A stretch of 64,000 nucleotides of DNA from Paenibacillus sp. LHD-38 (GCF_031157315.1 NZ_JAVIFU010000006.1:1-64000), one strand, 5' to 3'. Positions 8,960 to 19,179 are shown, counted from the stretch's first letter. Numbers and translations: made by a program. Notes: generated by a model not told the origin, from the letters alone.

Positions 8960-9802
8960 ATGAGTTATTTCTCGGATTTGACATGGCATGACTGGTTAAA
9001 GGACATCATCGATGTCGGCATAGTCAGTTTTATAATTTATAAAATGATTTTGCTGGTACGTGGAACCCGTGCGGTTCAGCTTTTGAAAGGTATCTTTATA
9101 CTCGTTGCGGTTTGGGCGCTTAGTACATGGTTCAATTTGTATACGTTAAAATGGCTCATGAATCAGATGTTCACATTCGGTATCGTGAGTGTGCTTATTA
9201 TTTTTCAGCCGGAACTAAGACGTGTGCTGGAGCAGCTCGGCCGCGGAAAGCTGTTCGCGCGTTCGTATTCGCTTGATCGGGATGTCGTTAATGATCAAAT
9301 TGACGGCTTGATTAAGGCTGTCCGTTTTATGGCAGAACGTAAGATCGGGGCGTTAATCGTATTTGAGCGCAGCACAGGGCTGAGTGAATTGATTGAGTCG
9401 GGTATCCGCATGGAGTCGAGAATTACATCGGAGCTGCTCATTAATATTTTTACGCCAAATACACCGCTTCATGATGGGGCAGTGATTATACGCGGCAATC
9501 AAATCATGGCAGCCGGCTGTTACCTGCCTTTGTCGGAGAACCCTTTTATAAGCAAGGAGCTTGGCACGCGTCACCGCGCTGCTATCGGTGTAAGTGAAGT
9601 GACGGATGCCGTGTCGGTAACGGTATCGGAAGAAACGGGACAAGTATCCTTATCGCTGGGCGGCATGATCGTGCGCGATATTAACGAGGAATCGCTTATT
9701 TCGAAGCTGTTCGATGAGCTGACTCCGAAGACGAACGGGCGCGCGAAGGAGCGCGTGACGATATCGTCTCTTTGGAAGCGGAAAGGAGGCAGTGATGGAT
9801 AA
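8960..9802 (+). CDS. cdaA: Diadenylate cyclase CdaA
   Basis: 280-aa membrane enzyme making c-di-AMP from two ATP; the messenger controls potassium and osmolyte homeostasis and cell-wall integrity. Three N-terminal hydrophobic segments (within residues 1-80) precede the DAC domain, with the diagnostic motifs DGA (HDGAVII) and RHR (GTRHRAAIG). Length is standard. It is the first gene of the conserved cdaA-cdaR-glmM cluster and overlaps cdaR by 8 bp, indicating translational coupling. Confidence 0.96.
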   Translation: MSYFSDLTWHDWLKDIIDVGIVSFIIYKMILLVRGTRAVQLLKGIFILVAVWALSTWFNLYTLKWLMNQMFTFGIVSVLIIFQPELRRVLEQLGRGKLFARSYSLDRDVVNDQIDGLIKAVRFMAERKIGALIVFERSTGLSELIESGIRMESRITSELLINIFTPNTPLHDGAVIIRGNQIMAAGCYLPLSENPFISKELGTRHRAAIGVSEVTDAVSVTVSEETGQVSLSLGGMIVRDINEESLISKLFDELTPKTNGRAKERVTISSLWKRKGGSDG

Positions 9803-11201
9803 ATGGTTAAGTCACCCGACCTCGCTCAAAATTATTTCCGTCATCGTGGGATTGCTGCTCTGGGCTGTCGTGCATATTGATCCGGACACGTCACCTCAGA
9901 CGGTTACTTCCAATGTGGACACAAAGACGATAGAAGCATCTGTCATAAAAGCCGACGGACTTGATACGGACAAGTACGTTATGACGGCCATGGAGCCTAC
10001 TGTTGTACGCCTGGATGTACAAGGCAGGCTTACCAATCTTCTTAATGCTTCTTCCGATGATGATTATGTCGTTAAGGTGGATTTGAAGGACGCGAAGCCG
10101 GGCATACAGGAGCTGCCCTTGGTTGCAACCTTGCCAAAGGGAATTCAGCTTGTAGAAATGTCGCCGCGAACGGTAACGGTTCAGATCGAGGAGATTTTGA
10201 CAAAGCCGTTCGAGCTTCAGGTGACTAGGGGAGGAAAACCCGCTGCTGGTTATGTGGTAGGCGCTTCTACGGTCGTAGCGCCATCGACCGGCGTTGAGGT
10301 TACGCTGCCGAAAGACGACATGAGCAGGGTAGGCGTTGTCACGACGGAGATAAATGTAGAGGGTGCAGACAAAACAATCGTTAACAAAAAGGCAAAGGTT
10401 GTCGTATATGATACGGATGGCATAGAAATGACTAACGCGATTATTTCACCAGAAACGGTGCATGTCGAGGTTAAGATCACACCGCCGTTCAAAACGCTGC
10501 CTCTACAAGTGCGCTATACGGGCACACTGCCAGCTGGACTAAGCCTGGTATCCGTAAAGCCGGCCATTGATCAGGTTACGGTATACGGCGAACAGAAGGC
10601 GTTAGACGAGCTTCAGGTTTTTGACGGCGTTGTGCTTGACCTCTCAAAGGTGAAGCAGTCCGGTTCCGTACAAGTCAAGACGGAAGCGATTGACGGCATT
10701 AAATCTATTGATCCTGCGGAAGTCACGCTCGAGGTTGTTGTTGCACCTATTATTACGCGGACCTTTACGGGATTGCCTATATCCGTAGAGGGCGCCGCGA
10801 GCGGGATGTCATCGGTCTTCCGAAACCCGGCTGACGGAAAATTCGATTTAACCGTCAGCGGAGCAGAATCGGTGTTGAATGCACTGAAGGCAGAGGCGAT
10901 AACGATTATTGCCAATGTTGAAGGACTAAAGCCCGGCGTACATGTTGTAACGCTTCAGGTGGATGTGCCAGCTTATGTGCAGACGGTGCTGGATAATGGG
11001 AAGACGTTAACGGTTTCGATTGAAATTATAGACGATGCAGCAGTGGGGTCAGATGATGAAAACGCAGAGGAAGTAGGAGGCACTCCGACGGAGGAGCCTC
11101 CATCGCCTACGCCGACACCGTCACCGACACCGCCGGATACCGGTGAGGAGAGCGGTAACGGCGGCGATAACGCTACTGGCGGCCCAACAATGAATCCATA
11201 A
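9795..11201 (+). CDS. cdaR: CdaR, YbbR-domain regulator of CdaA
   Basis: 468-aa extracytoplasmic regulator of CdaA. One N-terminal membrane anchor (about residues 10-27, LKIISVIVGLLLWAVVHI) is followed by four YbbR-type beta-rich repeats (each about 80 aa). A Pro/Thr/Ser-rich C-terminal tail contains repeated PTP/SPTP units, probably wall-exposed linker. ATG 9795 overlaps the cdaA stop; a GTG at 9792 is an alternative. The family is known to bind CdaA and GlmM. Confidence 0.92.
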   Translation: MDKWLSHPTSLKIISVIVGLLLWAVVHIDPDTSPQTVTSNVDTKTIEASVIKADGLDTDKYVMTAMEPTVVRLDVQGRLTNLLNASSDDDYVVKVDLKDAKPGIQELPLVATLPKGIQLVEMSPRTVTVQIEEILTKPFELQVTRGGKPAAGYVVGASTVVAPSTGVEVTLPKDDMSRVGVVTTEINVEGADKTIVNKKAKVVVYDTDGIEMTNAIISPETVHVEVKITPPFKTLPLQVRYTGTLPAGLSLVSVKPAIDQVTVYGEQKALDELQVFDGVVLDLSKVKQSGSVQVKTEAIDGIKSIDPAEVTLEVVVAPIITRTFTGLPISVEGAASGMSSVFRNPADGKFDLTVSGAESVLNALKAEAITIIANVEGLKPGVHVVTLQVDVPAYVQTVLDNGKTLTVSIEIIDDAAVGSDDENAEEVGGTPTEEPPSPTPTPSPTPPDTGEESGNGGDNATGGPTMNP

Positions 11202-11263
11202 TCAACGAAGCAGCATAAGTAGAAAATAACGAACGCAATATATGACAAAGGAGCATTTTAATT

Positions 11264-12604
11264 ATGGGGAAATATTTTGGTACAGATGGTGTTCGCGGGG
11301 TAGCCAACCGTGAGCTTACACCGGAGCTAGCTTACAAAATCGGTCGCTGCGGCGGCTATGTTCTTACACGCACGGCTAACAAGCCTAAAGTAGTTATCGG
11401 TTTGGATACACGGATTTCGGGTCCAATGCTTGAATCGGCGCTTATTGCAGGCTTGTTGTCCATTGGCGCAAGCGTAGTTCGTCTTGGCGTTGTTTCTACG
11501 CCGGCGGTTGCTTATATTACGCGTGAGATGGGCGCTGACGCTGGTGTAATGATTTCGGCATCGCATAATCCTGTAGAGGATAACGGCATTAAGTTTTTTG
11601 CAGGTGACGGCTTTAAATTATCGGATGATACCGAGCTCGAAATCGAGCAGCTAATTGATGCATTAACGGATGAACTGCCGCGTCCTGAGGGCGGCGATAT
11701 CGGAGCGGTATCAAGCGATAAAGGTGCTAAACAGCGTTATTTGGACTATTTGAAGACAACAATCAAGGGCGATTTCAGCGGTCTGAAAATCGTGCTAGAC
11801 TGCGCGAACGGCTCTGCTTATGAGCTTGCGCCTTCCGTATTCCGCGAGCTTGGTGCGGACATCATCACCGTAGGCGCCGAGCCGGATGGACTTAATATCA
11901 ATGCAGGCGTCGGATCGACGCATCCTGAATATTTGCGTGAGCAGGTTCTGAAGCATGGCGCGGATCTTGGGCTTTCTTTTGACGGCGACGCGGATCGTCT
12001 TATTGCCATCGACGAGAAGGGCGAAGAGGTAGACGGCGACTTTATTTTGTGCATTATCGGCGACGCGATGAAGCGGGCCGGCAAGCTTAAGGAAGATACG
12101 ATTGTGACGACGGTAATGGCAAATATCGGATTTTTTAAGGGCGCGGAGCGTATCGGCCTCAAAACGGCGCAAACCGCAGTCGGCGACCGTTATGTTATGG
12201 AAGAAATGCGCCGCGGCGGCTTTAACCTTGGCGGCGAGCAATCCGGGCATGTTATTTTCCTTGACCATATTACGACGGGTGACGGCATACTTACTGCGCT
12301 GCAGCTTGTGGATACGCTTGCTGCTTCCGGTAAGAAGCTAAGCGAGCTCAAGGGACTTATGCGCAAGTACCCTCAGAAGCTTGTTAACGTACGGGTAGCG
12401 GATAAAAGCTTGTACCAAGGCAATGCCGCAATCGAGGAAGCTGTTAAGCTCGTAGAGCTTGAACTGGGCGATAACGGCCGCGTTCTTGTACGTCCATCAG
12501 GTACGGAATCTTTGATTCGCGTCATGGCAGAAGGTCCCGAGAAGGATCAGGTTGAGGCCTATGTGGCGCAAATCGCAGAAGTCGTAAAAAGTGAGCTAGG
12601 CTAA
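11264..12604 (+). CDS. glmM: Phosphoglucosamine mutase
   Basis: 446-aa enzyme converting glucosamine-6-phosphate to glucosamine-1-phosphate for UDP-GlcNAc and peptidoglycan. Visible motifs: N-terminal GTDGVRG, the phosphoserine loop ISASHNP (active Ser at about residue 100), the metal loop DGDADR, the sugar loop GGEQSGH and the phosphate loop RPSGTE. Length is typical. AAGGAG precedes the start. In this order (cdaA-cdaR-glmM-glmS) GlmM also modulates CdaA activity in Firmicutes. Confidence 0.97.
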   Translation: MGKYFGTDGVRGVANRELTPELAYKIGRCGGYVLTRTANKPKVVIGLDTRISGPMLESALIAGLLSIGASVVRLGVVSTPAVAYITREMGADAGVMISASHNPVEDNGIKFFAGDGFKLSDDTELEIEQLIDALTDELPRPEGGDIGAVSSDKGAKQRYLDYLKTTIKGDFSGLKIVLDCANGSAYELAPSVFRELGADIITVGAEPDGLNINAGVGSTHPEYLREQVLKHGADLGLSFDGDADRLIAIDEKGEEVDGDFILCIIGDAMKRAGKLKEDTIVTTVMANIGFFKGAERIGLKTAQTAVGDRYVMEEMRRGGFNLGGEQSGHVIFLDHITTGDGILTALQLVDTLAASGKKLSELKGLMRKYPQKLVNVRVADKSLYQGNAAIEEAVKLVELELGDNGRVLVRPSGTESLIRVMAEGPEKDQVEAYVAQIAEVVKSELG

Positions 12605-12704
12605 GCTTCTTAGGAGAAAATGTCGAAGGCTTGTCGGATCTTGTAGAAGACGAGTCTTTGACCCCTTTTTCTGGAAGATATTCGCGTATATTTTCATCGA
12701 ATGG

Positions 12705-12733
12705 TTGCACAGCAAAGCAAAAATGAATATGAT
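12705..12733 (+). promoter_or_regulatory. Sigma-A promoter for the glmS ribozyme/glmS transcript
   Basis: TTGCAC, exactly 17 bp, TATGAT. A start site near 12740 would place about 50 nt of leader before the ribozyme cleavage site. Confidence 0.7.
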
Positions 12734-12787
12734 AGGTAGTATGATTCAGGAAGGAAAGCGAGGATAGAGGTTATTTAAGCATGTTAA

Positions 12788-12970
12788 GCGCCAGAGCTTG
12801 CGTGATGAGCAGCCTTGTGGTCAAGCCTAGTATTTGGGCTTGAAGCGGGTGTTCATACGGGAAGCTGACGAGGTGAAGGTGTTCGAAACATTCGGCGGGG
12901 ACCTTCCGGTATTGCAAGCCAACCGAAAGCCGTTACGTAAAACGGCCGGGCGACCGGTCATACAATCGTG
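12788..12970 (+). ncRNA. glmS glucosamine-6-phosphate ribozyme/riboswitch
   Basis: Conserved core elements of the glmS ribozyme are present: the cleavage-site strand AGCGCCAGAGCTTG (G+1 at 12788), then after a long P1 insertion GACGAGGTGAAGG and TCGAAACATTCGGCGGGG (the P2/P2.1 pseudoknot core), then P3/P4-like hairpins such as GCCGTT-ACGTAA-AACGGC. It lies in the leader of glmS, where GlcN6P-induced self-cleavage destabilises the mRNA. The 3' boundary is approximate. Confidence 0.92.
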
Positions 12971-13168
12971 CGGCGGGCTTATTATTTTTGTATTTATATT
13001 CATCACTCCCGTATGTCCAAGATGCCACCTGTGGGGTGGGCACGGGCAGAGGGGTTACATTTTCCGCAATGATTGCGATTAATCTGTGACAACTTCATAT
13101 TGCCTGTGCCACACAATGGCGGCATCCGATAAAGGCGGGAAAATAACCTATCGGAGGCTTATTAAATT

Positions 13169-15001
13169 ATGTGTGGAATCGTAGGATATATTGGTAAACG
13201 CGACTCTCAGGACATTTTGCTCGAAGGATTGAAGAAGCTGGAGTACCGGGGATATGATTCCGCTGGTATCGCTGTCTTCACGAAAAACGGGCTCGAAATT
13301 ACAAAGTCCAAAGGTCGTTTGGCGAACCTTGAAGGCTTGCTGCGCGAAGAACCGTTAGAGGGTTTTGTCGGTATCGGTCATACTCGCTGGGCTACTCATG
13401 GTAAACCATCTGATTTGAACTCGCATCCGCACACGGACAACACGGCTAAGTTTTCCGTTGTTCACAACGGTATCGTTGAGAATTATTTGAACCTGAAAGA
13501 AGAATTGATGGCAAAGGGACATATTTTCGTATCGGAGACGGATACGGAAGTCATTTCCCATCTCATTGCTGATGAATATGACGGCAACATCGTAGAAGCC
13601 GTTCAACGTGCGGTTAAACGTATGCGTGGAGCTTTCGCGCTTGGTGTTCTGACAGAGTTTGAACCAGACCGTCTAGTTGCCGTTCGTTTTGCAAGTCCGC
13701 TTGTTATTGGCGTAGGCGAAGGCGAAAACTTCATTGGATCGGATATTCCGGCTATTTTGGAGCACACGCGCAACGTTTATATTTTGAACGACGGCGAAAT
13801 GGCCATTTTGACAAGCAGTTCTGTCGAATTGATGACGACTGAAGGCGAAAGTATTTCCAAGGAAATATTTCATGTCGATTGGGATCTTGTAACGGCGGAG
13901 AAAGCCGGATTTGATCACTTCATGCTGAAAGAAATTCACGAGCAGCCAAAAGCTTACCGTGATACGATGATTAGCCGCATTGCAGAAGACGGCAAATCCG
14001 TGGAATTAAAAGAGCTGGGAATGACAGCTGAATATATTAAATCGATTCGTAAAGTACACATTGTGGCTTGCGGAACGGCTTACCATGCAGGGCTTGTTGG
14101 TAAATCGGTTATTGAATCGCTTGCGCGCATTTCGGTTGAGACGGATGTTGCCTCCGAATACCGTTACCGTTCGCCGATCATCACACCGGATACCCTTGTC
14201 ATTGTCGTCAGCCAATCGGGCGAAACGGCGGATACACTTGCTGCTCTTCGTGAAGCACAGCGCAACGGAGCTCGCGTTCTAGCGATTACAAACGTTGTAG
14301 GAAGCTCGGTTGCACGCGAAGCAGACCATGTGCTTATCACTTGGGCAGGTCTTGAGATTGCGGTTGCTTCAACCAAAGCCTACACATCGCAGTTGATTGC
14401 ATTCTACCTATTCGGCCTTCACCTTGCCGGCACGCTTGAAACAAAAGAAGCAGCCTATATCGAAGAAATGATAGCTGCTATGCATAAGCTTCCTGAACAA
14501 GTTGAGTCTATCCTTGAACAGGCAGCAGTTCTTAAGAAGGTTGCAGAATCAATCTCGCATCATAAGCATTTGTTCTTCATCGGCCGCGGCGTAGACTATG
14601 CTGTAGCGCAAGAGGGTTCGCTCAAGCTGAAGGAAATCTCGTACATTCACTCTGAAGCTTATGCAGCAGGCGAGCTGAAGCACGGTACCTTGGCATTGAT
14701 CGAGGATGGTATTCCGGTTATCTCTCTTGTAACGCAAGAAGAGCTTTACGAGAAAACACTTAGCAACATTAAAGAAGTTAAAGCTCGCGGAGCTCACGTT
14801 CTAGGTATAGCAAACGAAGGAAGCGAAGAAGAAGTAGCGAAATCTGTCGATGAGCTGTTCGCGATTCCGAAGACACTTCCGATCCTATCGCCAGCATTGT
14901 CCGTAATTCCGCTGCAGCTGATTTCTTATTATGCATCGCTAGCGCTTGAGCATGACGTAGATAAACCGCGTAATTTAGCGAAGAGCGTTACTGTTGAGTA
15001 G
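13169..15001 (+). CDS. glmS: Glutamine--fructose-6-phosphate aminotransferase (isomerizing)
   Basis: 610-aa first enzyme of hexosamine synthesis: fructose-6-phosphate plus glutamine gives glucosamine-6-phosphate. The N-terminal glutaminase domain starts MCGIVGYIG, with Cys2 becoming the nucleophile after Met removal; motifs GHTRWATHG and EIHEQP follow. Two SIS sugar-binding domains follow (VACGTAYHAG, SQSGETADT), then the C-terminal KSVTVE end. Feedback control is by the upstream ribozyme. In Tn7 biology the glmS 3' end is what TnsD recognises, and here a Tn7-like end begins 20 bp after the stop. Confidence 0.98.
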   Translation: MCGIVGYIGKRDSQDILLEGLKKLEYRGYDSAGIAVFTKNGLEITKSKGRLANLEGLLREEPLEGFVGIGHTRWATHGKPSDLNSHPHTDNTAKFSVVHNGIVENYLNLKEELMAKGHIFVSETDTEVISHLIADEYDGNIVEAVQRAVKRMRGAFALGVLTEFEPDRLVAVRFASPLVIGVGEGENFIGSDIPAILEHTRNVYILNDGEMAILTSSSVELMTTEGESISKEIFHVDWDLVTAEKAGFDHFMLKEIHEQPKAYRDTMISRIAEDGKSVELKELGMTAEYIKSIRKVHIVACGTAYHAGLVGKSVIESLARISVETDVASEYRYRSPIITPDTLVIVVSQSGETADTLAALREAQRNGARVLAITNVVGSSVAREADHVLITWAGLEIAVASTKAYTSQLIAFYLFGLHLAGTLETKEAAYIEEMIAAMHKLPEQVESILEQAAVLKKVAESISHHKHLFFIGRGVDYAVAQEGSLKLKEISYIHSEAYAAGELKHGTLALIEDGIPVISLVTQEELYEKTLSNIKEVKARGAHVLGIANEGSEEEVAKSVDELFAIPKTLPILSPALSVIPLQLISYYASLALEHDVDKPRNLAKSVTVE

Positions 15002-15021
15002 GGTTAGTTTAGAGAATTGGA
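15002..15021 (+). other. attTn7 insertion point downstream of glmS
   Basis: The 20 bp between the glmS stop and the TGT terminus at 15022. The five bases 15017-15021 (TTGGA) would be the left copy of a target duplication. An exact right copy was not found next to the distal end (TCAGA at 58881-58885), so the far junction has probably been rearranged. Confidence 0.7.
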
Positions 15022-15111
15022 TGTTGATTCTGTTAAATAATAATGGGAAGTGTTAAATAAAAGCGGGAAGTGTTAAATAATAGTGGGAAGTGTTAAATAA
15101 AAGCGGGAAGC
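15022..15111 (+). repeat. Tn7-like right end: TGT terminus and four TnsB-type boxes
   Basis: Terminal TGTTGATTC is followed by four head-to-tail boxes at 15031, 15051, 15071 and 15091, each of the form TGTTAAATAAnAnnGGGAAG, with an exact 20-bp period. Four overlapping TnsB sites is the known arrangement of the Tn7 right end, the end nearest glmS. Confidence 0.88.
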
Positions 15112-15159
15112 AGGGTATTGATCCTGTTAAATAAATACCGCAGGTAGAATAGTTAAGTG

Positions 15160-15197
15160 AAGCGAGAACTTCCCTAAAAGGGTAAGTTCTCGCTTTT
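15160..15197 (+). terminator. Terminator between glmS/right end and the Gabija-like operon
   Basis: AAGCGAGAACTT-CCC...GGG-TAAGTTCTCGCTTTT, an 11-bp stem with a T run. It would insulate the cargo from glmS read-through. Confidence 0.85.
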
Positions 15198-15419
15198 GTT
15201 TTTTATTGGAGAGCCGAACAACATTAGGCATTTGAGGAACAATTGTATAACGGCATTAACGGCATAAAGTGATATAATAAAAATGACTATATCGGACCGA
15301 TATTTCGATTTAAAGGCTTGTTGAAAACAGTGCCTTGATTTATTTAGAATGTTGATCATTTGAATCTCTTTACGGGCACTTCAAACGCTTGTGGGATGAA
15401 AAACCAGGGGGACGAGAGA

Positions 15420-17258
15420 ATGAGAATTAAAGAACTACGCGTCAGCAACTTTCGCAATTTCGATGAAGAAGTAGTCATTGTCCCAAGAATCGTTTATGGC
15501 ATGGACCTTGTAGTATTGATTGGCGAAAACAATGTCGGTAAAACAAGTCTGCTCTCGATCCTTCATCTCGTGTTCAATCCTGAACGTTCTATTCGTACAT
15601 TAGAATTTCAAGAAGCTGATTTTTATGATATTGAAAAGCCCATTCAGGTTCGGATAACATTCTCAAACTTGAGCGAAGAACTGTTATCTCATTTTGTAGG
15701 ATTGGTCGATCCAGAAGTAGTTGATGGTGAGGAGCTATGGACGTTACCGCTTGTCTTTACTTGTTCATTTGATAAGAATACCAATGAAACAGATCCGACA
15801 TTAGTTTACGGCAGGCAAACTGACCGAACATTATCCTTTGCTGACAAACGTCTCATCTCGTTTTATTATCAGGATGCACATAGAGATTACCGTGCAATAA
15901 AATCTGGTAAAGGTAGCCTTTTTGGTCGCATCTTGAATCAAATTGACTTAGCAGCTGAAGAACAGGTGATTTTGGGTAAACTTGATGAGGCTGGTGCAGC
16001 ATTGAATGACAATAGCGATATAACGAAATTCATCAAAGGCATCGCTGAAGTAACGAGCCAGATTATTGAATTACCGAAAGGCCTCGATTCACTTCGTCTA
16101 ATTGTTGCAGCTTCATCAGCCCTTGATATAAAAAAGCACATTCAATTGCAACTAATGCAAAATGGTGACCGTTATCTCAACATTGAACAATTGGGGCTTG
16201 GTCTTCAAAGTGTTCTGACAGTAAGTGTATTTCGTTCCTTTGCAGGTATTGGAAGATTGCGGGAAGGCATTTTTGCGATCGACGAGCCAGAAGCGCACCT
16301 ATATCCGCATTCACAAAGAGCATTATTCCGTGAATTAATGCAGCTTTCGAGAATGCGACAGGTTTGGGTTGCAACTCATTCGCCCTCTTTGTTGGAATGG
16401 ATCAATCCGCGACAAATCTGTATGGTACGAAAAAATGTTGAAGGTAAATCTATTTGTATTCAGCTTGCACCAAGTTTTCCTGAGGCACATATTTCCTCGT
16501 ATGAAAAGCATTTGGATGTAGGCAAAGCGGATGCTTTCTTTGCTAAAGCGGTATTACTTGTTGAAGGCCCAACGGAGCAGGGTTTGTTACCAGCCCTGGG
16601 CATTGAATATTCAAGTTCATCGCAACATTATGATCTTGATCGTATTGGCATTTCCGTCATAAATGCTGGTGGCAAGAACAATATTAAAGCAATGATTAAG
16701 CTGCTTGAGAATTTTGGTATTCCGAGTGTAGCTGTTATTGATTTTGATGCTAAAGACAAAAAACATGAAACCGAATTGGAAGAATTAAAAGCTATTAGCG
16801 CGAATGTTTACGAACTGCCTAGAGCGGTTGACATGGGGGACATTGAAGGTTATGTATGTCTACACAGCCCTGTTACCGAACTCGTTAGGATACTAGAGGA
16901 AGCATTGCCCCAGGAGAAGATAGAAGCATTGATTGCAGATCTCAAAGGAGCAATTAATCGATTTAATGCTGAACAAGCAGAACAGTTTAGTGCTGAAATA
17001 AGAGCGGGAGCAACCCTTTCTGCTTGTGTCTCGATTATTTTGAGCGTGGCTGAAGCAGAGATTGATGTCAGGAAGGCATTAGCTAAAGGCCTCCGCAAAA
17101 TTAAAGGTAGGACAAGCGGTCGTTTAATGGGCGAACGATTGCATGCTTACTTCCCGAAAGAGTTTGTGGAGAATACACTTGATCGCGTCATTACATTGGC
17201 AGGGTACAGCGTTGCAGAGGTTCAAGCGGATAAGGAGGATAGCCATGAAATGCTTTGA
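15420..17258 (+). CDS. OLD-family ATPase/TOPRIM nuclease (GajA-like, Gabija defence)
   Basis: 612-aa predicted DNA endonuclease. The N-terminal ABC-type ATPase has Walker A GENNVGKT (residues 35-42) and Walker B with AIDEPEAH (Asp288/Glu289). A TOPRIM nuclease domain follows, with the conserved Glu in LLVEGPTEQG (about residue 382) and the DxD in VIDFDAKD (about 441-443). The ATG at 15420 begins the typical MRIKELRVSNFRNF strand; a TTG at 15360 would add 20 unlikely residues. The gene overlaps the downstream UvrD-like helicase by 14 bp. An OLD nuclease coupled to a UvrD helicase is the Gabija anti-phage organisation, and the length is close to GajA (about 580 aa). Confidence 0.82.
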   Translation: MRIKELRVSNFRNFDEEVVIVPRIVYGMDLVVLIGENNVGKTSLLSILHLVFNPERSIRTLEFQEADFYDIEKPIQVRITFSNLSEELLSHFVGLVDPEVVDGEELWTLPLVFTCSFDKNTNETDPTLVYGRQTDRTLSFADKRLISFYYQDAHRDYRAIKSGKGSLFGRILNQIDLAAEEQVILGKLDEAGAALNDNSDITKFIKGIAEVTSQIIELPKGLDSLRLIVAASSALDIKKHIQLQLMQNGDRYLNIEQLGLGLQSVLTVSVFRSFAGIGRLREGIFAIDEPEAHLYPHSQRALFRELMQLSRMRQVWVATHSPSLLEWINPRQICMVRKNVEGKSICIQLAPSFPEAHISSYEKHLDVGKADAFFAKAVLLVEGPTEQGLLPALGIEYSSSSQHYDLDRIGISVINAGGKNNIKAMIKLLENFGIPSVAVIDFDAKDKKHETELEELKAISANVYELPRAVDMGDIEGYVCLHSPVTELVRILEEALPQEKIEALIADLKGAINRFNAEQAEQFSAEIRAGATLSACVSIILSVAEAEIDVRKALAKGLRKIKGRTSGRLMGERLHAYFPKEFVENTLDRVITLAGYSVAEVQADKEDSHEML

Positions 17259-19122
17259 AAGCTTAAACCCTGAGCAAAAACATGCAGTGGAATTCTTCGA
17301 GCGAAATTCAATGGTATTCGCTGGACCAGGTACAGGGAAAACCCGTATCATTACACGCCGTGTTGCCTATATGTTTGAAGCTGGAAAGTTACCACCAGCT
17401 AAAAACATTCTTGCAATTACATTTACCAATAAAGCTGCTAATGAGATGAAGGCAAGGGTGCAAGAATTTACAACCGTGGATAAAAAACGTATACGTATAG
17501 GCACTTTTCATAATTTCTGCCTATGGGTCTTAAAATCTTATGGTGATAAAATAAATATGCCACGGGACTTTGCTTTTATTTCGCCAACACAACAGCAGTA
17601 CCTGGTTAAGCAACTAATCAGCAAGTACGACTTAATGTTGAAGCCAAGAGATTTCACTAATAAAATCAGCGATATCAAGAATTCGTCTGTTGATTTTAGT
17701 GAATTTATTGCTAAAACAAACACAGGCTTAGTAGGATTTCACGAAGCGACGATAGAGTATCAGAATCGATTATACGAAAACAAGCTGATTGACTACGACG
17801 ACGCCATTCTTCAAACGGCTACACTTTTCAAAGCTCATCCCAAGATTCTCTATCTTTATCATAATGCCTTTCCATATGTATTGATCGATGAGATGCAAGA
17901 CACTAACCGAATGCAACTTGAGCTTATTCGTCTACTCGGTGAAGGCGCAAAACACGTCATGGCAGTTGCAGACGATGATCAATCTATTTATGGATGGCGA
18001 GGGGCATTGCCCACTGTTATACAAGATTTTATTAATTTGCTTGCGGCAGAACCAATCGTTCTAAGACACAATTATCGTTCACCTCAAATGATTTTGGACC
18101 TTGCTAATAAGCTCATCGTCAATAATGATGGAAGGACTGAAAAGACGTTAGTTGGTCGCAACAATGAACCGAATGATTGCACCAAAGGTAAGCGTTTTGA
18201 CACTTGGGAAGAGGAAGCGGAATGGGTGACAAACAAGATTAAAGAGCTTCATGATACGGAAGGGATTGAGTACCGACAGATGATTATTCTGTATCGAAAT
18301 CGGCATTCTTCCTTGAAGATTATTGATGCTAAACTAATCGAGAAAAATATACCATTCCAACATTTCGGAAAGAACTTCAGTGGTAAAGAGATACTATTAT
18401 CTGATTTTATTGTGGCAGCAATGAAACTTGTTTCAGATCCTTCGAATGAAATCATTTTGTTTAGTTTGCTCGACATGCTTTCAAAGCGATTTGAAGTAGA
18501 TGATGAAGAAGCTCTGTTCGAGTATTATAGTAAACACCTCGATGAGGTATCTCTTGCCAGTTTGTCAGCTATGATTCCTAATGATCAAATTGATAAATTT
18601 ATTAAGGCATTAGCTCAATTCTGTATTGATTCCCAAGAGACTAGGGCCTTCCCAAAACTTTATGACGATTTGTTCAAAGAACTTAAAGTTGAAATGACGC
18701 TGGATAAATTGGATGATGGCGAACGAATAGAAGAAAAACGGCATTTAGAACTTTTAAAGCAACGTGTCTTGAAGTCAACTGCAACAAGCTTATCTCAGCT
18801 TGTTGCAGAAATAGAGCTACCTGATGACACACCTCATGCTGAAGCGAGATCAAATCGGGTAAGTGTCTCTACGTTCCATACAGCCAAAGGGTTAGAATAC
18901 AAAGCTGTATTTATCATAGCTCTTGAAGATCACATCATACCTGGATACAGAAACGGTATAGATCCAGAAAAGTTACAGGAAGAGCGCAGAGGACTTTACG
19001 TAGCGATGACAAGATCAGAAAGCAAATTGTTTATGACATGTGCGTCAATGCGCCCAAAATGGAAAGAGTATCCCGAAGAGGTCATTCCAAGTCGATTCTT
19101 CGCTGAACTGAGGAAAAAATAG
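17245..19122 (+). CDS. UvrD/Rep-family helicase (GajB-like, Gabija defence)
   Basis: 625-aa superfamily-1 helicase. Walker A is AGPGTGKT (residues 26-33), motif Ia TFTNKAANEM, motif II VLIDEMQDTN, motif III DDDQSIYGWRG, motif V VSTFHTAKGLEYK and motif VI RRGLYVAMTRSE, so it is a full helicase core. AAGGAGGA lies 7 nt before the ATG at 17245, inside the end of the OLD nuclease gene, indicating tight co-translation. Canonical GajB is shorter (about 490 aa), so this is either a longer GajB variant or a related OLD-UvrD pair. A terminator follows. Confidence 0.82.
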   Translation: MKCFESLNPEQKHAVEFFERNSMVFAGPGTGKTRIITRRVAYMFEAGKLPPAKNILAITFTNKAANEMKARVQEFTTVDKKRIRIGTFHNFCLWVLKSYGDKINMPRDFAFISPTQQQYLVKQLISKYDLMLKPRDFTNKISDIKNSSVDFSEFIAKTNTGLVGFHEATIEYQNRLYENKLIDYDDAILQTATLFKAHPKILYLYHNAFPYVLIDEMQDTNRMQLELIRLLGEGAKHVMAVADDDQSIYGWRGALPTVIQDFINLLAAEPIVLRHNYRSPQMILDLANKLIVNNDGRTEKTLVGRNNEPNDCTKGKRFDTWEEEAEWVTNKIKELHDTEGIEYRQMIILYRNRHSSLKIIDAKLIEKNIPFQHFGKNFSGKEILLSDFIVAAMKLVSDPSNEIILFSLLDMLSKRFEVDDEEALFEYYSKHLDEVSLASLSAMIPNDQIDKFIKALAQFCIDSQETRAFPKLYDDLFKELKVEMTLDKLDDGERIEEKRHLELLKQRVLKSTATSLSQLVAEIELPDDTPHAEARSNRVSVSTFHTAKGLEYKAVFIIALEDHIIPGYRNGIDPEKLQEERRGLYVAMTRSESKLFMTCASMRPKWKEYPEEVIPSRFFAELRKK

Positions 19123-19148
19123 AGTTACAGTTACAGATAATCTAAACA

Positions 19149-19179
19149 AAAGAAGCGCTGAAAGATTCAGCGCTTCTTT
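19149..19179 (+). terminator. Terminator of the Gabija-like operon
   Basis: AAAGAAGCGCTGAA-AGAT-TCAGCGCTTCTTT, a perfect stem with T residues. Confidence 0.88.

Noticed and set aside
12834-13082. 82-codon frame upstream of glmS
   Set aside because: Overlaps the glmS ribozyme and has no ribosome binding site.
15022-15111. Iterons of a replication origin
   Set aside because: The tandem boxes match inverted boxes at 58.8 kb and lie at attTn7; no replication initiator gene is nearby.
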